From Pseudonocardiales bacterium (GTDB lineage: Bacteria > Actinomycetota > Actinomycetes > Mycobacteriales > QHCD01), in contig QHCD01000074.1 of the NCBI GenBank assembly GCA_003244255.1, positions 1 to 38,395 of the forward strand: a DNA stretch of 38,395 bases, read 5' to 3'. Both the position numbers and the translations under genes were made by a program. The notes below the pieces were generated by a model, which was not told the origin of the DNA, made no database searches, and saw nothing but the letters and a program-made list of their open reading frames with translations. Positions 28,243-35,647 of this stretch are shown piece by piece (within the stretch, counting starts at the first letter, position 1; each line of letters starts with the position of its first letter).

Positions 28243-29129
28243 TGCACCGCACCGTGCGGGACGCGCTGGCCGCCGGCCCGACGTTCTCCTTCGAGTTCTT
28301 CCCGCCGAAGGACGAGCGTGGCGAGGCGGCCCTGTGGCGCGCGCTGCAGGCCCTCGAACCGCTGGACCCGTCCTTCGTGTCGGTGACCTATGGCGCGGGC
28401 GGCTCGACCCGGGCGGGCACGGTGCAGATGACCGAGCAGATCGCCGGCCGCACGTCGATGCTGCCGATGGCACACCTCACCGTCGTCGACCACTCCGTCG
28501 AGGAGTTGCGCGACGTCGTCGACGAGTACGCGGCAGCGGGAGTACGCAACCTGCTGGTGCTGCGCGGCGACCCGCCCGGCGACCCACGCGGGAAGTGGGC
28601 GACGCACCCGGACGGTCTGCAGTACGCGGCCGAACTGGTCTCGCTCGTCGCCGAGCGTGGCTCGTTCTGCATCGGCGTCGCGGCGCACCCGACCGGGCAT
28701 CCGCGCTCGAGCGACATCGGCGAGGACGCCCGCAGGTTCGTCGAGAAGGTGCGGGCCGGCGCCGATTTCGCCATCACGCAGATGTTCTTCCACGTCGAGG
28801 ACTACGTGCGGCTGCGCGACCGTGTTGCTGCCTTGGGCTGCAACGTGCCGATCATCCCCGAGATCATGCCGGTGACGAGCATCGGGCAGATCGAGCGGTT
28901 CGGAATCCTTGCCGGCGAGGTGTTTCCGGCCGATCTCGCGGCTCGGCTGCTGGCCGTTGGCGACGACGCCGAAGCGGTCAGGACGATCGGAGTGGATGCG
29001 GCGACCTCGCTCTGCGACTCGCTGCTGGCCGAGGGTGCGCCCGGGCTGCACTTCATCACCCTGAACGGCTCGCGCGCCACCCTCGCGGTGTGGAGCAACC
29101 TCGGCCTTCGGGTGGGTGCGCATGGCTGA
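28242..29129 (+). CDS. metF: 5,10-methylenetetrahydrofolate reductase
   Basis: The 295-residue flavoenzyme reduces 5,10-methylene-THF to 5-methyl-THF for methionine synthesis. Family motifs are [11 protein letters not shown] near 16-26, [11 protein letters not shown] near 47, [12 protein letters not shown] near 104, [10 protein letters not shown] near 146, [13 protein letters not shown] near 172 and the C-terminal [22 protein letters not shown]. It corresponds to the MTHFR-family gene of M. tuberculosis at Rv2172c. Its 3' end overlaps the SIMPL-domain gene by 8 bp, which makes a metF-SIMPL-CDP-alcohol phosphotransferase operon. Confidence 0.93.
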   Translation: MHRTVRDALAAGPTFSFEFFPPKDERGEAALWRALQALEPLDPSFVSVTYGAGGSTRAGTVQMTEQIAGRTSMLPMAHLTVVDHSVEELRDVVDEYAAAGVRNLLVLRGDPPGDPRGKWATHPDGLQYAAELVSLVAERGSFCIGVAAHPTGHPRSSDIGEDARRFVEKVRAGADFAITQMFFHVEDYVRLRDRVAALGCNVPIIPEIMPVTSIGQIERFGILAGEVFPADLAARLLAVGDDAEAVRTIGVDAATSLCDSLLAEGAPGLHFITLNGSRATLAVWSNLGLRVGAHG

Positions 29130-29754
29130 GCAGGCGACCTCGACGGTCACCGTCACCGGCCGCGGCCAGGCCAGCGGCGATCCAGACGTCGTGATCGCAC
29201 GGCTCGGTGTGGACGCCGTGGGCGAATCCGTAGAGGTCCTGGCCACGGCGAACGCGGCGCTGGCCGATGTACGGGCGGCGCTTGCCGCTGACGGAATCCC
29301 GGACTCCGATCTGCGCACGGCGGATATGTCCTTGCAGAGCTGGAAACACCGGGATTCCGAACCGCAGCAGTACCAGGCCCGGATGGGTCTCACCGTGACG
29401 ATCCGCGACCTGCCGGCCGCCGGCGAGGTTGTGGCGCGCGCAATTCGCGCTGCCGGCCGATGGGCCCGGCTGGACGGCCTCGAGTACGCGGTGCGGGATC
29501 GGGACGCGCTGGTGACCGCCGCGCGGGAGGCTGCGTGGGCCGACGCGAGAGCGGCCGCGGAACACTATGCGCGGCTCGCCGGCTGCACGCTCGGCGCCGT
29601 CGCGGCCGTGCGCGAGTCGACCGACGGCATGCATCATCCGATACGACAGTTCTCCAGCCGGTCGGCCGCGGCCGAGCCGGCTGGCCTCTCGCTGGCGCCC
29701 GGCAGCGAGAACGTCGACGTCGCCGTCGTGGTCGAGTGGGTGCTGGAGCCGTAG
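29122..29754 (+). CDS. SIMPL (DUF541) domain protein
   Basis: The 210-residue protein matches the SIMPL/DUF541 family: [25 protein letters not shown] at the start, [29 protein letters not shown] in the middle, then [14 protein letters not shown] and the C-terminal [15 protein letters not shown]. Unlike many relatives it has no signal peptide, so it would remain in the cytoplasm. SIMPL proteins form ring-shaped oligomers in some bacteria and are tied to oxidative stress or kinase signalling in others; the role here is unknown. ATG 29122 overlaps the metF stop by 8 bp. Confidence 0.86.
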   Translation: MAEQATSTVTVTGRGQASGDPDVVIARLGVDAVGESVEVLATANAALADVRAALAADGIPDSDLRTADMSLQSWKHRDSEPQQYQARMGLTVTIRDLPAAGEVVARAIRAAGRWARLDGLEYAVRDRDALVTAAREAAWADARAAAEHYARLAGCTLGAVAAVRESTDGMHHPIRQFSSRSAAAEPAGLSLAPGSENVDVAVVVEWVLEP

Positions 29755-30404
29755 CGGACCTGCCGGACCGCGACGAGTTCCTTCGTCGGTGGTCGGCGCT
29801 GCACCTCGGGCTTGCGCCGTCGTGGCTGGTGCGTCGATGGCTCTCGCTGTGCTTCCCGCTGGCGCAAGTCCTGGCGCGGCTACGCGTTCCGCCGAACGTG
29901 ATCACGCTGACAGCCCTCGCGAGCGCGATTGCCGTTCCCGCGGTCGCCGCAGGTGAACGCAACTTGCTCCTGCTGGCGGCCGTGCTCGTCGTCATCTCCG
30001 GCGTGCTCGACAATCTCGACGGCGCCGTGGCCGCGATTACCGACCAGGCAACGGCTTTCGGAGCGGTGCTCGATTCGGTTGCCGACCGGCTGGCCGATAC
30101 CGCGTACGTCATCACGCTGTGGGTGCTGGGTGCTCCGGGCTGGCTCGCGGGTCTCGTCGCCGGGGCCGCCGCGCTGCAGGAGTATGTGCGCGCACGGGCA
30201 GCCGGCGCGGGGATGCGTGCGGTCGGCGTCGTCACGGTGGCGGAGCGGCCGACTCGGGTGATCATGGTGGCCGCACTGCTCGTCGGTGTCGTCGTCGTCG
30301 GTCATGCGGCTGTGGTGGCGACGGCGGGCGCCTTGGCGAGCCTTGGGCTGGCAGTCGTGGGCCTGACGCAGGTGCTGATCGCGACGCATCGCGCCCTCGG
30401 TTAA
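29736..30404 (+). CDS. CDP-alcohol phosphatidyltransferase family protein
   Basis: The 222-residue integral membrane enzyme transfers a CDP-linked group to an alcohol. The signature D-x2-DG-x2-A-R-x8-G-x3-D-x3-D is present as Asp92, Asp95, Gly96, Ala99, Gly109, Asp113 and Asp117, but the usual Arg after Ala99 is Ala100. Six transmembrane helices fit the hydrophobic pattern. The Arg change also seems to occur in actinobacterial relatives with DGAVAV-type motifs, so the protein may form a subfamily with another substrate. GTG 29736 overlaps the SIMPL gene by 19 bp and is uncertain; few other starts precede the first helix. Its TAA stop shares the TTAA at 30401-30404 with the stop of the opposing glycosyltransferase gene. 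Confidence 0.82.
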   Translation: MGAGAVADLPDRDEFLRRWSALHLGLAPSWLVRRWLSLCFPLAQVLARLRVPPNVITLTALASAIAVPAVAAGERNLLLLAAVLVVISGVLDNLDGAVAAITDQATAFGAVLDSVADRLADTAYVITLWVLGAPGWLAGLVAGAAALQEYVRARAAGAGMRAVGVVTVAERPTRVIMVAALLVGVVVVGHAAVVATAGALASLGLAVVGLTQVLIATHRALG

Positions 30405-31510
30405 AGCAGCGCCCGCCCCTTCCAGCGCAGGGTGCCGCGACGACGGCCCCGGATCGAACCCGCCATGACCCACGCCGCCGCCGTGATCGACACCGGGTGC
30501 GCCAGCGGCGCCATGCCGATGCCTTCCCCGGTCGCGCGACCCGTAACCACGCGCCCGAGAACACCTGCTGCATAACCGATCGCGCCGATGCGTGAGCCTC
30601 GTACCGCCGCGATGACGGGCACCAGATAGCCGAGCCCGAGCGCCGCCCCCACCGCTGCGCTGCGCGCGGGGCCGCCGGCCAGCGCCCAGGCCGACTTGCG
30701 ATAGCCGTCGCGTACCGATGCCCAGCCGTCGTACATGTGACAGCTCGCGAGCGTCGAGCCTTCGGCGATCGTCCCGGTGGCTCCGCTCCGGCGGAGCCGG
30801 CGGGCCAGGGCGAGGTCATCGAGCACGCAGGCGCGAACGGCCGCGTGACCGCCCGCAGCGTCGTAGACACTGCGGCGAACCACCAGGAATTGTCCCGCTG
30901 CGACGGCGAGCGACCGATGCCGGGATCGCTCGGATACCCGCAGCGGCAGGAAGGTGAGCACCGACCACGGCAGCAGCGGCTGGACCAGCCGTTCGGCGAC
31001 GGTATGGCACTCCAGCCGAGGCAGCGGCGATACCCAGTCGAGGTCATGGCGCCGCATCATGTCCACCGTCGAGGCGACGGCGTGTGGCGCGAGCCGCACG
31101 TCGGCGTCGACGAACGCCAGGATGCTCGACCGAGGGTCGGCCAGCGCCGCCAATTGCGCACAGGCATGCGGCTTCCCGAGCCAACCTGGCGGCACGCTGC
31201 CACCGGGTACGACCCGCAGCCGCGGATCACCGTCTGCGGCGGCGACGGCGAATTCGGCTGTCTCGTCAGACGATTCGTCGTCGTAGGTGACGACCTCCAT
31301 GCTTTCGACGCCAGTCTGGGACAGTAGCGTCCGCACGCAGTGGCCTATCTGCCGCGCTTCGTTGCGGGCCGGGACGAGCACCGACACCGATTCGGTCAGC
31401 GCCGGCGGCGCGGGGGACGGTCGACGGAGCAGTCGCGCGTTTACCGCCGAGTGCACAGCGCCGCCGACCGCGATCGCCGTGCCCGCCGGCACGAGCCAGC
31501 GGGGGATCAT
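30401..31510 (-). CDS. GT2-family glycosyltransferase, carotenoid-associated (CruC/CruG-like)
   Basis: The 369-residue membrane-anchored protein has an N-terminal hydrophobic helix, then a GT-A catalytic domain. That domain shows VSVLVPARNEARQIGHCV near 43-60, DDESSDETAEF near 78, FVDADVRL (the DxD metal site) near 135, and LDDLALARRLRRSG near 233 in place of the usual ED acceptor motif. C-terminal transmembrane helices follow. It resembles glycosyltransferases next to cruF in carotenoid clusters, such as CruG, which glycosylates the 2'-hydroxyl of myxol. The ATG at 31510 overlaps the cruF stop (ATGA). It is the last gene of the GNAT-crtO-cruF-GT operon. Confidence 0.85.
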   Translation of the reverse strand: MIPRWLVPAGTAIAVGGAVHSAVNARLLRRPSPAPPALTESVSVLVPARNEARQIGHCVRTLLSQTGVESMEVVTYDDESSDETAEFAVAAADGDPRLRVVPGGSVPPGWLGKPHACAQLAALADPRSSILAFVDADVRLAPHAVASTVDMMRRHDLDWVSPLPRLECHTVAERLVQPLLPWSVLTFLPLRVSERSRHRSLAVAAGQFLVVRRSVYDAAGGHAAVRACVLDDLALARRLRRSGATGTIAEGSTLASCHMYDGWASVRDGYRKSAWALAGGPARSAAVGAALGLGYLVPVIAAVRGSRIGAIGYAAGVLGRVVTGRATGEGIGMAPLAHPVSITAAAWVMAGSIRGRRRGTLRWKGRALL

Positions 31511-32280
31511 CGGGAACGCAGGCTCAGCAGGTAGGGGATCACGCAGGCGCCCAGTGCGACGCCGCCCAGCACGGCGAGCCCGCCACGATGGAAGAAGGCC
31601 ACGTTGCCGAGCGTCTCGGAGGCATATATCCACGCCAGCATCGTCGCGGGAATCGCCTGCGGGATAATGACATCTGCGACCAGCCTGTCGAACAGGGCAA
31701 TCAGCGCGACCGAGACGACGAGCCAGCCAACGACGTTGCTCACGGGCACCCCGGCCATGCCGGGCAGGGCCGGGTGCGGGTGGGACCATCGCCAGTTGCC
31801 GTCGGCCACCAGCTGCGGATCGAGGAAGACATCCCATCCGGTCAGGGTCGCCGCGCCGATGCCGACGACGCCGGCACGGCTGTGGGCGAGCCGGCGTCCG
31901 ACCTGCAGCGCCAGCCATGCGACGGTTGTCCAGGCCAGCGTCACCACCACCGGCACGGCCGCGATCCGCGGGCCGAGCGGGCCGGTGTAGGAGTACCGGC
32001 CGAACGGGACGCCCGTGTGCAAGCCGACCGCTTCGACGGCGAGCGACAACGCCGCGATCGTTGCGAGCGCGCGCGCTGCCGCGGCCGGACCGAGCGACCA
32101 CCCAGCATGAACGCCGACGGCCACGAAGAAGGCGACGACGGTGATAACGGTCAGCGCCGCGCGCGGCGAGCCGCCGAGCAGCGGGTACGCCACCTGGCCG
32201 GCAATGCCTGCGCCAGCGGCAATCCACGCCACCGGTGCGGACGACGAAAAGCGGCGGACGCGTGTCGGTGCCGACGTCAT
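31507..32280 (-). CDS. cruF: carotenoid 1',2'-hydratase, CruF family
   Basis: The 257-residue protein has seven or so transmembrane helices and matches the CruF/DUF422 family, which adds water across the 1',2' double bond at the acyclic end of gamma-carotene or bacterioruberin precursors. Conserved segments are VEAVGLHTGVPFGRYSYTGPLGP near 84-106, the TGWDVFLDPQLVADGNWRW signature near 147-165 and PVSNVVGWLVVS near 178. The ATG at 32280 overlaps the stop of the CrtO-like gene (ATGA). Its presence means that one end of the carotenoid stays open for hydration while CrtYcYd closes the other. Confidence 0.88.
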   Translation of the reverse strand: MTSAPTRVRRFSSSAPVAWIAAGAGIAGQVAYPLLGGSPRAALTVITVVAFFVAVGVHAGWSLGPAAAARALATIAALSLAVEAVGLHTGVPFGRYSYTGPLGPRIAAVPVVVTLAWTTVAWLALQVGRRLAHSRAGVVGIGAATLTGWDVFLDPQLVADGNWRWSHPHPALPGMAGVPVSNVVGWLVVSVALIALFDRLVADVIIPQAIPATMLAWIYASETLGNVAFFHRGGLAVLGGVALGACVIPYLLSLRSR

Positions 32281-33824
32281 CGCCAGCGCCGCCGCTCGCG
32301 GATCGCCAACCGCGCAGCCGTGCGGCCGCTCGCGCCGAATACCCCGCCGCCGGGATGCGTCGACGCGCCGGTGAGGTACAGTCCGCGCACTCCGGGCACC
32401 CGATGGTTCGCCAGTTCCGGCAGCGGGCGCATCGCGAACATCGAGGCGAGCGACATCTGCACGTGCATCACGTTGCCACGCGGCAGGCCCAGTTCCCGCT
32501 CGAGATCCAGCGGGCTCTGTATGTGCACATGCTCGATCGTGCCGCGGAATCCGGGTGCGAGCTCCTCGACCCGCTCGACGACGGTGTCGGCGGCATCGCG
32601 GGCGACGTCGTTCCAGTGCAGCCCCCCGCTCAGCCGGTAGGGATGCCATTGCGCCCACAGGGTGATGTTCTGCCGGCCGGGCGGCGCGATGGTGTCGTCG
32701 AGTGCCGACAGGCTCATCGCCAGCACGGCGGGTCGCGCCGGAGGGCGGCCCGCCAGGAAGTCGCCGTAGGCAGACCGCAGCTCGTCGCGGCTCCCGCAGA
32801 GCAGTTGCATCGCATGGTAGGACGCCGGAACCGCGGCCGGATATGCCGGCAGCGCAGTGGTTCCGAGCCGGACCGCCATGCCGATTCCGTTGCCGACGTC
32901 GACCCGCTGCGCCGCGTCGGCGAGCTGGGACGGCAGCGCATCACCTAGCAGTTCGAGCGTCGTTAGCACGTGGCAACCAGCGATGACGGCCCGCGCGGGC
33001 ACGACGTCGCCGGACGCTGTGCGCACTCCACACACGGCGCGGTTGCGCGTCTCGATCGACGTCACGGCATCGCCGAGTCGCACCGTGCCGCCGTCCGCCC
33101 GAACCCGGGCGGCGAGCGCCGCCGACAGGGCGCCGCTGCCTCCGTGCGGATGTCCGGGAGATACGGCGTGCAGCATGGCGAGCCAGCCGACGAGCTCCGC
33201 GGTGGCCGGCTCGTGCGTCGGCGGACCAGCCTGCGAACCCATCCACGCCAATGCCGTCTTCAGGCGCTCGTCGCGGAAGTGCCTGTCCAGCAAGACATCC
33301 GCGCTGTCCAGGAAGTCGCGCGCCGTCGTCTTCCCGACGCGTCCGCCGCCGACGCCCCACATCGCACGCAGCAGCCTAGCCGGCGTCGGAGAATGGGAGA
33401 ACGCCTCGAAAACCCGGCGACTGCGTGGCAGCCAGGTCTGCACGAACGAGCGGTAGGCGTCGGCATCGCGCGTGCCACACACGCCCTCGATCGACTCGCA
33501 GGTGCGGTCCAGATCGCGCCAGAAGGTGATCGCTGCCTGCTCGTCACCACGGCCGAACGGCGCGAAGCCCCACGGGTCGAGGTCATCGTAAGCCAGGCCG
33601 TGCTCGGCGAGCCGGAGCTCCTCGGCGATCCCGGTGTGGCGGAACATGATGTGCACGCTGGAGCCGCGATCGACCTGGTAGCCCGGAAATCGCTGCACCG
33701 TGGACACGGCGCCGCCGAGCACCGGGTCGGCCTCGATCGCCTCGACACCCAGCCCGGCCTTCGCCAGGTATGCCGCCGCGACCAGTGCGTTGTGTCCGGC
33801 GCCGACGACGACGACGTCAGGCAT
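32277..33824 (-). CDS. CrtO/PYROXD2-like carotenoid oxidoreductase
   Basis: The 515-residue flavoprotein begins with VVVVGAGHNALVAAAYLAKAG and EADPVLGGAVSTV, the FAD-binding pattern of the CrtO / PYROXD2 branch of the CrtI superfamily. It has the family features PTHEPATAELVGWLAM, HPHGGSGALSAALA and the terminal GLYLTGASTHPGGGVFGASGRTAARL. CrtO proteins introduce a 4-keto group in the beta-ring. The related CruO and CrtD-like enzymes act at other positions, so ketolase is the most likely but not certain role. The ATG at 33824 overlaps the GNAT gene stop by 8 bp, and the stop overlaps cruF. Confidence 0.82.
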   Translation of the reverse strand: MPDVVVVGAGHNALVAAAYLAKAGLGVEAIEADPVLGGAVSTVQRFPGYQVDRGSSVHIMFRHTGIAEELRLAEHGLAYDDLDPWGFAPFGRGDEQAAITFWRDLDRTCESIEGVCGTRDADAYRSFVQTWLPRSRRVFEAFSHSPTPARLLRAMWGVGGGRVGKTTARDFLDSADVLLDRHFRDERLKTALAWMGSQAGPPTHEPATAELVGWLAMLHAVSPGHPHGGSGALSAALAARVRADGGTVRLGDAVTSIETRNRAVCGVRTASGDVVPARAVIAGCHVLTTLELLGDALPSQLADAAQRVDVGNGIGMAVRLGTTALPAYPAAVPASYHAMQLLCGSRDELRSAYGDFLAGRPPARPAVLAMSLSALDDTIAPPGRQNITLWAQWHPYRLSGGLHWNDVARDAADTVVERVEELAPGFRGTIEHVHIQSPLDLERELGLPRGNVMHVQMSLASMFAMRPLPELANHRVPGVRGLYLTGASTHPGGGVFGASGRTAARLAIRERRRWR

Positions 33825-34377
33825 CGGCGGCTGTGGGTATGGAAAGGCCGAGCACGGCGAACGGGCGAGCGTCGCCGGGGAAGAGGTGTCCCCGCAGCAC
33901 GTCGACGAAACCGATTGAGCGATAGAGCGACAGCGCGCGGGTGGGGCCCTCCGGTGTGGAGAGCAGCACGTGTGCAGCCGGCCGCGGATCGAGCAGGGTT
34001 GTGATGAGCGACCGGCCGATGCCGCGACCCTGCCAGCCCGGCTCGACGTGCAGTTCGGAGAGCTCGAAGCAGTCGGTCATCCAGCGGGTGCGGGTCTCGG
34101 CCGGCACCGCGCTTGCCACCTGGTCGTGCCACCACTGCCCCGTGGCGCTGCGGTAGCCGTAACCGAATCCGACCAGCGCCCGGCCGGAGATCGCCGCCAC
34201 CGCGCGGAAATCTGGCAGCCGGGTGTGCTGCGTCGTGGTGCCGGCGCGGGCCATGGCAACCTGGCGCGGATAGCCCATTGCCGCGCCGTAGATGGTCATC
34301 GCGTCGTCGATCCGCTTGCGCAGGTCGGCGGCTTGCCAGTGCACCACCTGCACAGCGGTGCGACGGCGCGAGCGCAT
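33817..34377 (-). CDS. GNAT-family N-acetyltransferase
   Basis: The 186-residue protein has the GNAT fold. The acetyl-CoA pyrophosphate loop appears as ELHVEPGWQGRGIGRSLI near 110-127 (Q/RxxGxG/A), after GRALVGFGYGYR, and motif B is RALSLYRSIGFVDV near 147-160. The substrate is unknown; protein or small-molecule amines are possible. It is the first gene of the carotenoid-modification operon, overlapping the CrtO-like gene by 8 bp, and follows cysH by 51 bp. An acyl transfer to the carotenoid sugar is not suggested by this family. The ATG at 34377 has no convincing ribosome binding site. Confidence 0.85.
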   Translation of the reverse strand: MRSRRRTAVQVVHWQAADLRKRIDDAMTIYGAAMGYPRQVAMARAGTTTQHTRLPDFRAVAAISGRALVGFGYGYRSATGQWWHDQVASAVPAETRTRWMTDCFELSELHVEPGWQGRGIGRSLITTLLDPRPAAHVLLSTPEGPTRALSLYRSIGFVDVLRGHLFPGDARPFAVLGLSIPTAADA

Positions 34378-34428
34378 CAGGGCGTGTCTCTCGGGTTGTC
34401 GATCCTGCGGATCAGCTCGACGTACGAC

Positions 34429-35133
34429 CTAGGTGTGCAGCCCGCACTCGGTCTTGCCAAAGTCGGCCCACCTGCCGGCACGCGGATCCTCACCCGGGGC
34501 GACGGCGCGGGTGCATGGGGCACAGCCGATCGAGAGGTATCCGGCGCCGACCAGCGGGTTCACGATCACGCCGTTGCGCTCGCTGTAGTCGTCGACGTCG
34601 TCCTGAGACCACGCGGCAATCGGATTGACCTTGACCATGCCGCGCCTTGCGTCCCAGCCGACCACCGGGACGTCGGTGCGGCTCTCCGACTCCTCGCGCC
34701 GGATGCCCGAGGCCCATGACCAGTACGGCGAGAGCGAGGCCTCCAGCGGCCGCACCTTGCGCAGCCGGCAGCACAGGTCGGGATTGCGCTCGTAGAGCCG
34801 CGGGCCGTAATCGGCGTCCTGCTCGGGGACGGTCTGCGAGGGCCGCACCGACAGCACCTGGACCGGCAGCGAGCTCGCGATGGCGTCGCGGGTCCCGATT
34901 GTCTCGGCGAAGTGATACCCGGTGTCGAGGAAGATCACGTGAATGCCGGGCAGCACCTGGCTTGCCAGGTGCGCCAGGACGGAGTCAGCCATCGACGACG
35001 TCATGCACAGGCGCTCGCCGAACTCGTCGGCCGCCCAACGCAGGATCTCGATTGCCGGGCGGCCCTCGAGCTCGCCGGCCGCCTTGTCGGCAAGCGCGGC
35101 GAGCTCCGCGTGTCGCTCCTCGGGCGCGCTCAT
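34429..35133 (-). CDS. cysH: adenylylsulfate (APS) reductase, iron-sulfur type
   Basis: The 234-residue enzyme reduces APS to sulfite in assimilatory sulfate reduction. The cysteine set of APS-type reductases binding a [4Fe-4S] cluster is complete: Cys121-Cys122 (LCCRLRK) and Cys204/Cys207 (GCAPCTR). The catalytic Cys230 lies in ECGLH. PAPS-only enzymes lack the first four, so APS is the substrate. The nucleotide-binding TSSMADSVL near 45-53 and GIRREES near 143 are present. ATG 35133 is preceded by GGGGAGG. The gene is unusual in its leader: a micro-ORF made of 39-bp repeats ends in an ATGA overlap with this start. No other sulfate-assimilation genes are in the window. Confidence 0.95.
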   Translation of the reverse strand: MSAPEERHAELAALADKAAGELEGRPAIEILRWAADEFGERLCMTSSMADSVLAHLASQVLPGIHVIFLDTGYHFAETIGTRDAIASSLPVQVLSVRPSQTVPEQDADYGPRLYERNPDLCCRLRKVRPLEASLSPYWSWASGIRREESESRTDVPVVGWDARRGMVKVNPIAAWSQDDVDDYSERNGVIVNPLVGAGYLSIGCAPCTRAVAPGEDPRAGRWADFGKTECGLHT

Positions 35134-35471
35134 TCCGCCTCCCCAGCAGGTAGTGCGTCCGCGGCACTCACTTCCGCCTCTGTGGCAGGTAGTGCGTCGG
35201 CGGCACTCATTTCCGCCTCTGTGGCAGGTAGTGCGTCGGCGGCACTCATTTCCGCCTCCGCGGCAGGTAGTGCGTCGGCGGCGCTCATCTGCGTCTCCTC
35301 ACATCGCTCCCGATGGATTCTAGCCGCCAGCCGACGCTGGCACGATTCACAGCGCCAGTGGTCCGGCACGGCGTCGTCCGGGTGAAGGTGCCCGTCATCC
35401 AGTACGGCAGTAGAACGGCACTGCGTGGCCTGGACTTCCCGTGCCGAGGAAATATCCTGATTCGTCACCAC
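35130..35471 (-). CDS. small zinc-ribbon-like ORF leading through repeats into cysH
   Basis: The minus-strand frame from GTG 35471 encodes up to 113 residues and ends in ATGA shared with the cysH start. The N-terminal half has HWRCESCQRRLAARIHRERCEE, a CxxC plus a later Cys that could bind zinc with a nearby His. The second half is four copies of a 13-residue unit (MSAADALPATEAE and variants). Small zinc-ribbon proteins sit beside cysH in some actinobacterial sulfate-assimilation operons, so the first part may be real. The repeats could equally be translated alone from ATG 35288, which has GAGGAG upstream. Start and status as a protein are uncertain. Confidence 0.45.
   Translation of the reverse strand: MVTNQDISSAREVQATQCRSTAVLDDGHLHPDDAVPDHWRCESCQRRLAARIHRERCEETQMSAADALPAAEAEMSAADALPATEAEMSAADALPATEAEVSAADALPAGEAE
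35134..35288 (-). repeat. 39-bp tandem repeat carrying serial ribosome binding sites and start codons
   Basis: Four units begin with start codons at 35288, 35249, 35210 (ATG) and 35171 (GTG), 39 bp apart. The cysH ATG at 35133 continues the series at a spacing of 38. Each start is preceded by a GAGG-type Shine-Dalgarno (GAGGAG before the first, GAGGCGGAA before the others, GGGGAGGCGGA before cysH). All five starts are followed by Ser-Ala codons. The array looks like duplications of the cysH initiation region. Confidence 0.85.
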
Positions 35472-35554
35472 ATGCTGCGGACGGTGTGCGGGCGCGCGGG
35501 ACGATAGGCGTCCTTGTCAGGTCAGGGGGAGCCGTCACCACATCCGAACGACGC

Positions 35555-35609
35555 ACGTTGCGCGATTGCGCCGGCTCCGGCCGGTTGTTGGCCGTGGGTT
35601 GCGCAACGT
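35555..35609. promoter_or_regulatory. 9-bp inverted repeat upstream of the 35648 gene
   Basis: ACGTTGCGC at 35555-35563 and GCGCAACGT at 35601-35609 are perfect inverted copies 37 bp apart, and the right arm extends into TTGCGCAA. It could be a regulator site pair for the gene starting at 35648. No regulator is assigned. Confidence 0.3.
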
Positions 35610-35647
35610 CTGGTCGATGGATGTCGACGCGTGGCTAGGGCGGCGCG

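Noticed and set aside
34985..35290. The 39-bp repeats as a CRISPR array
   Set aside because: The units are directly contiguous with no spacers, lie within a reading frame and have no cas genes nearby.
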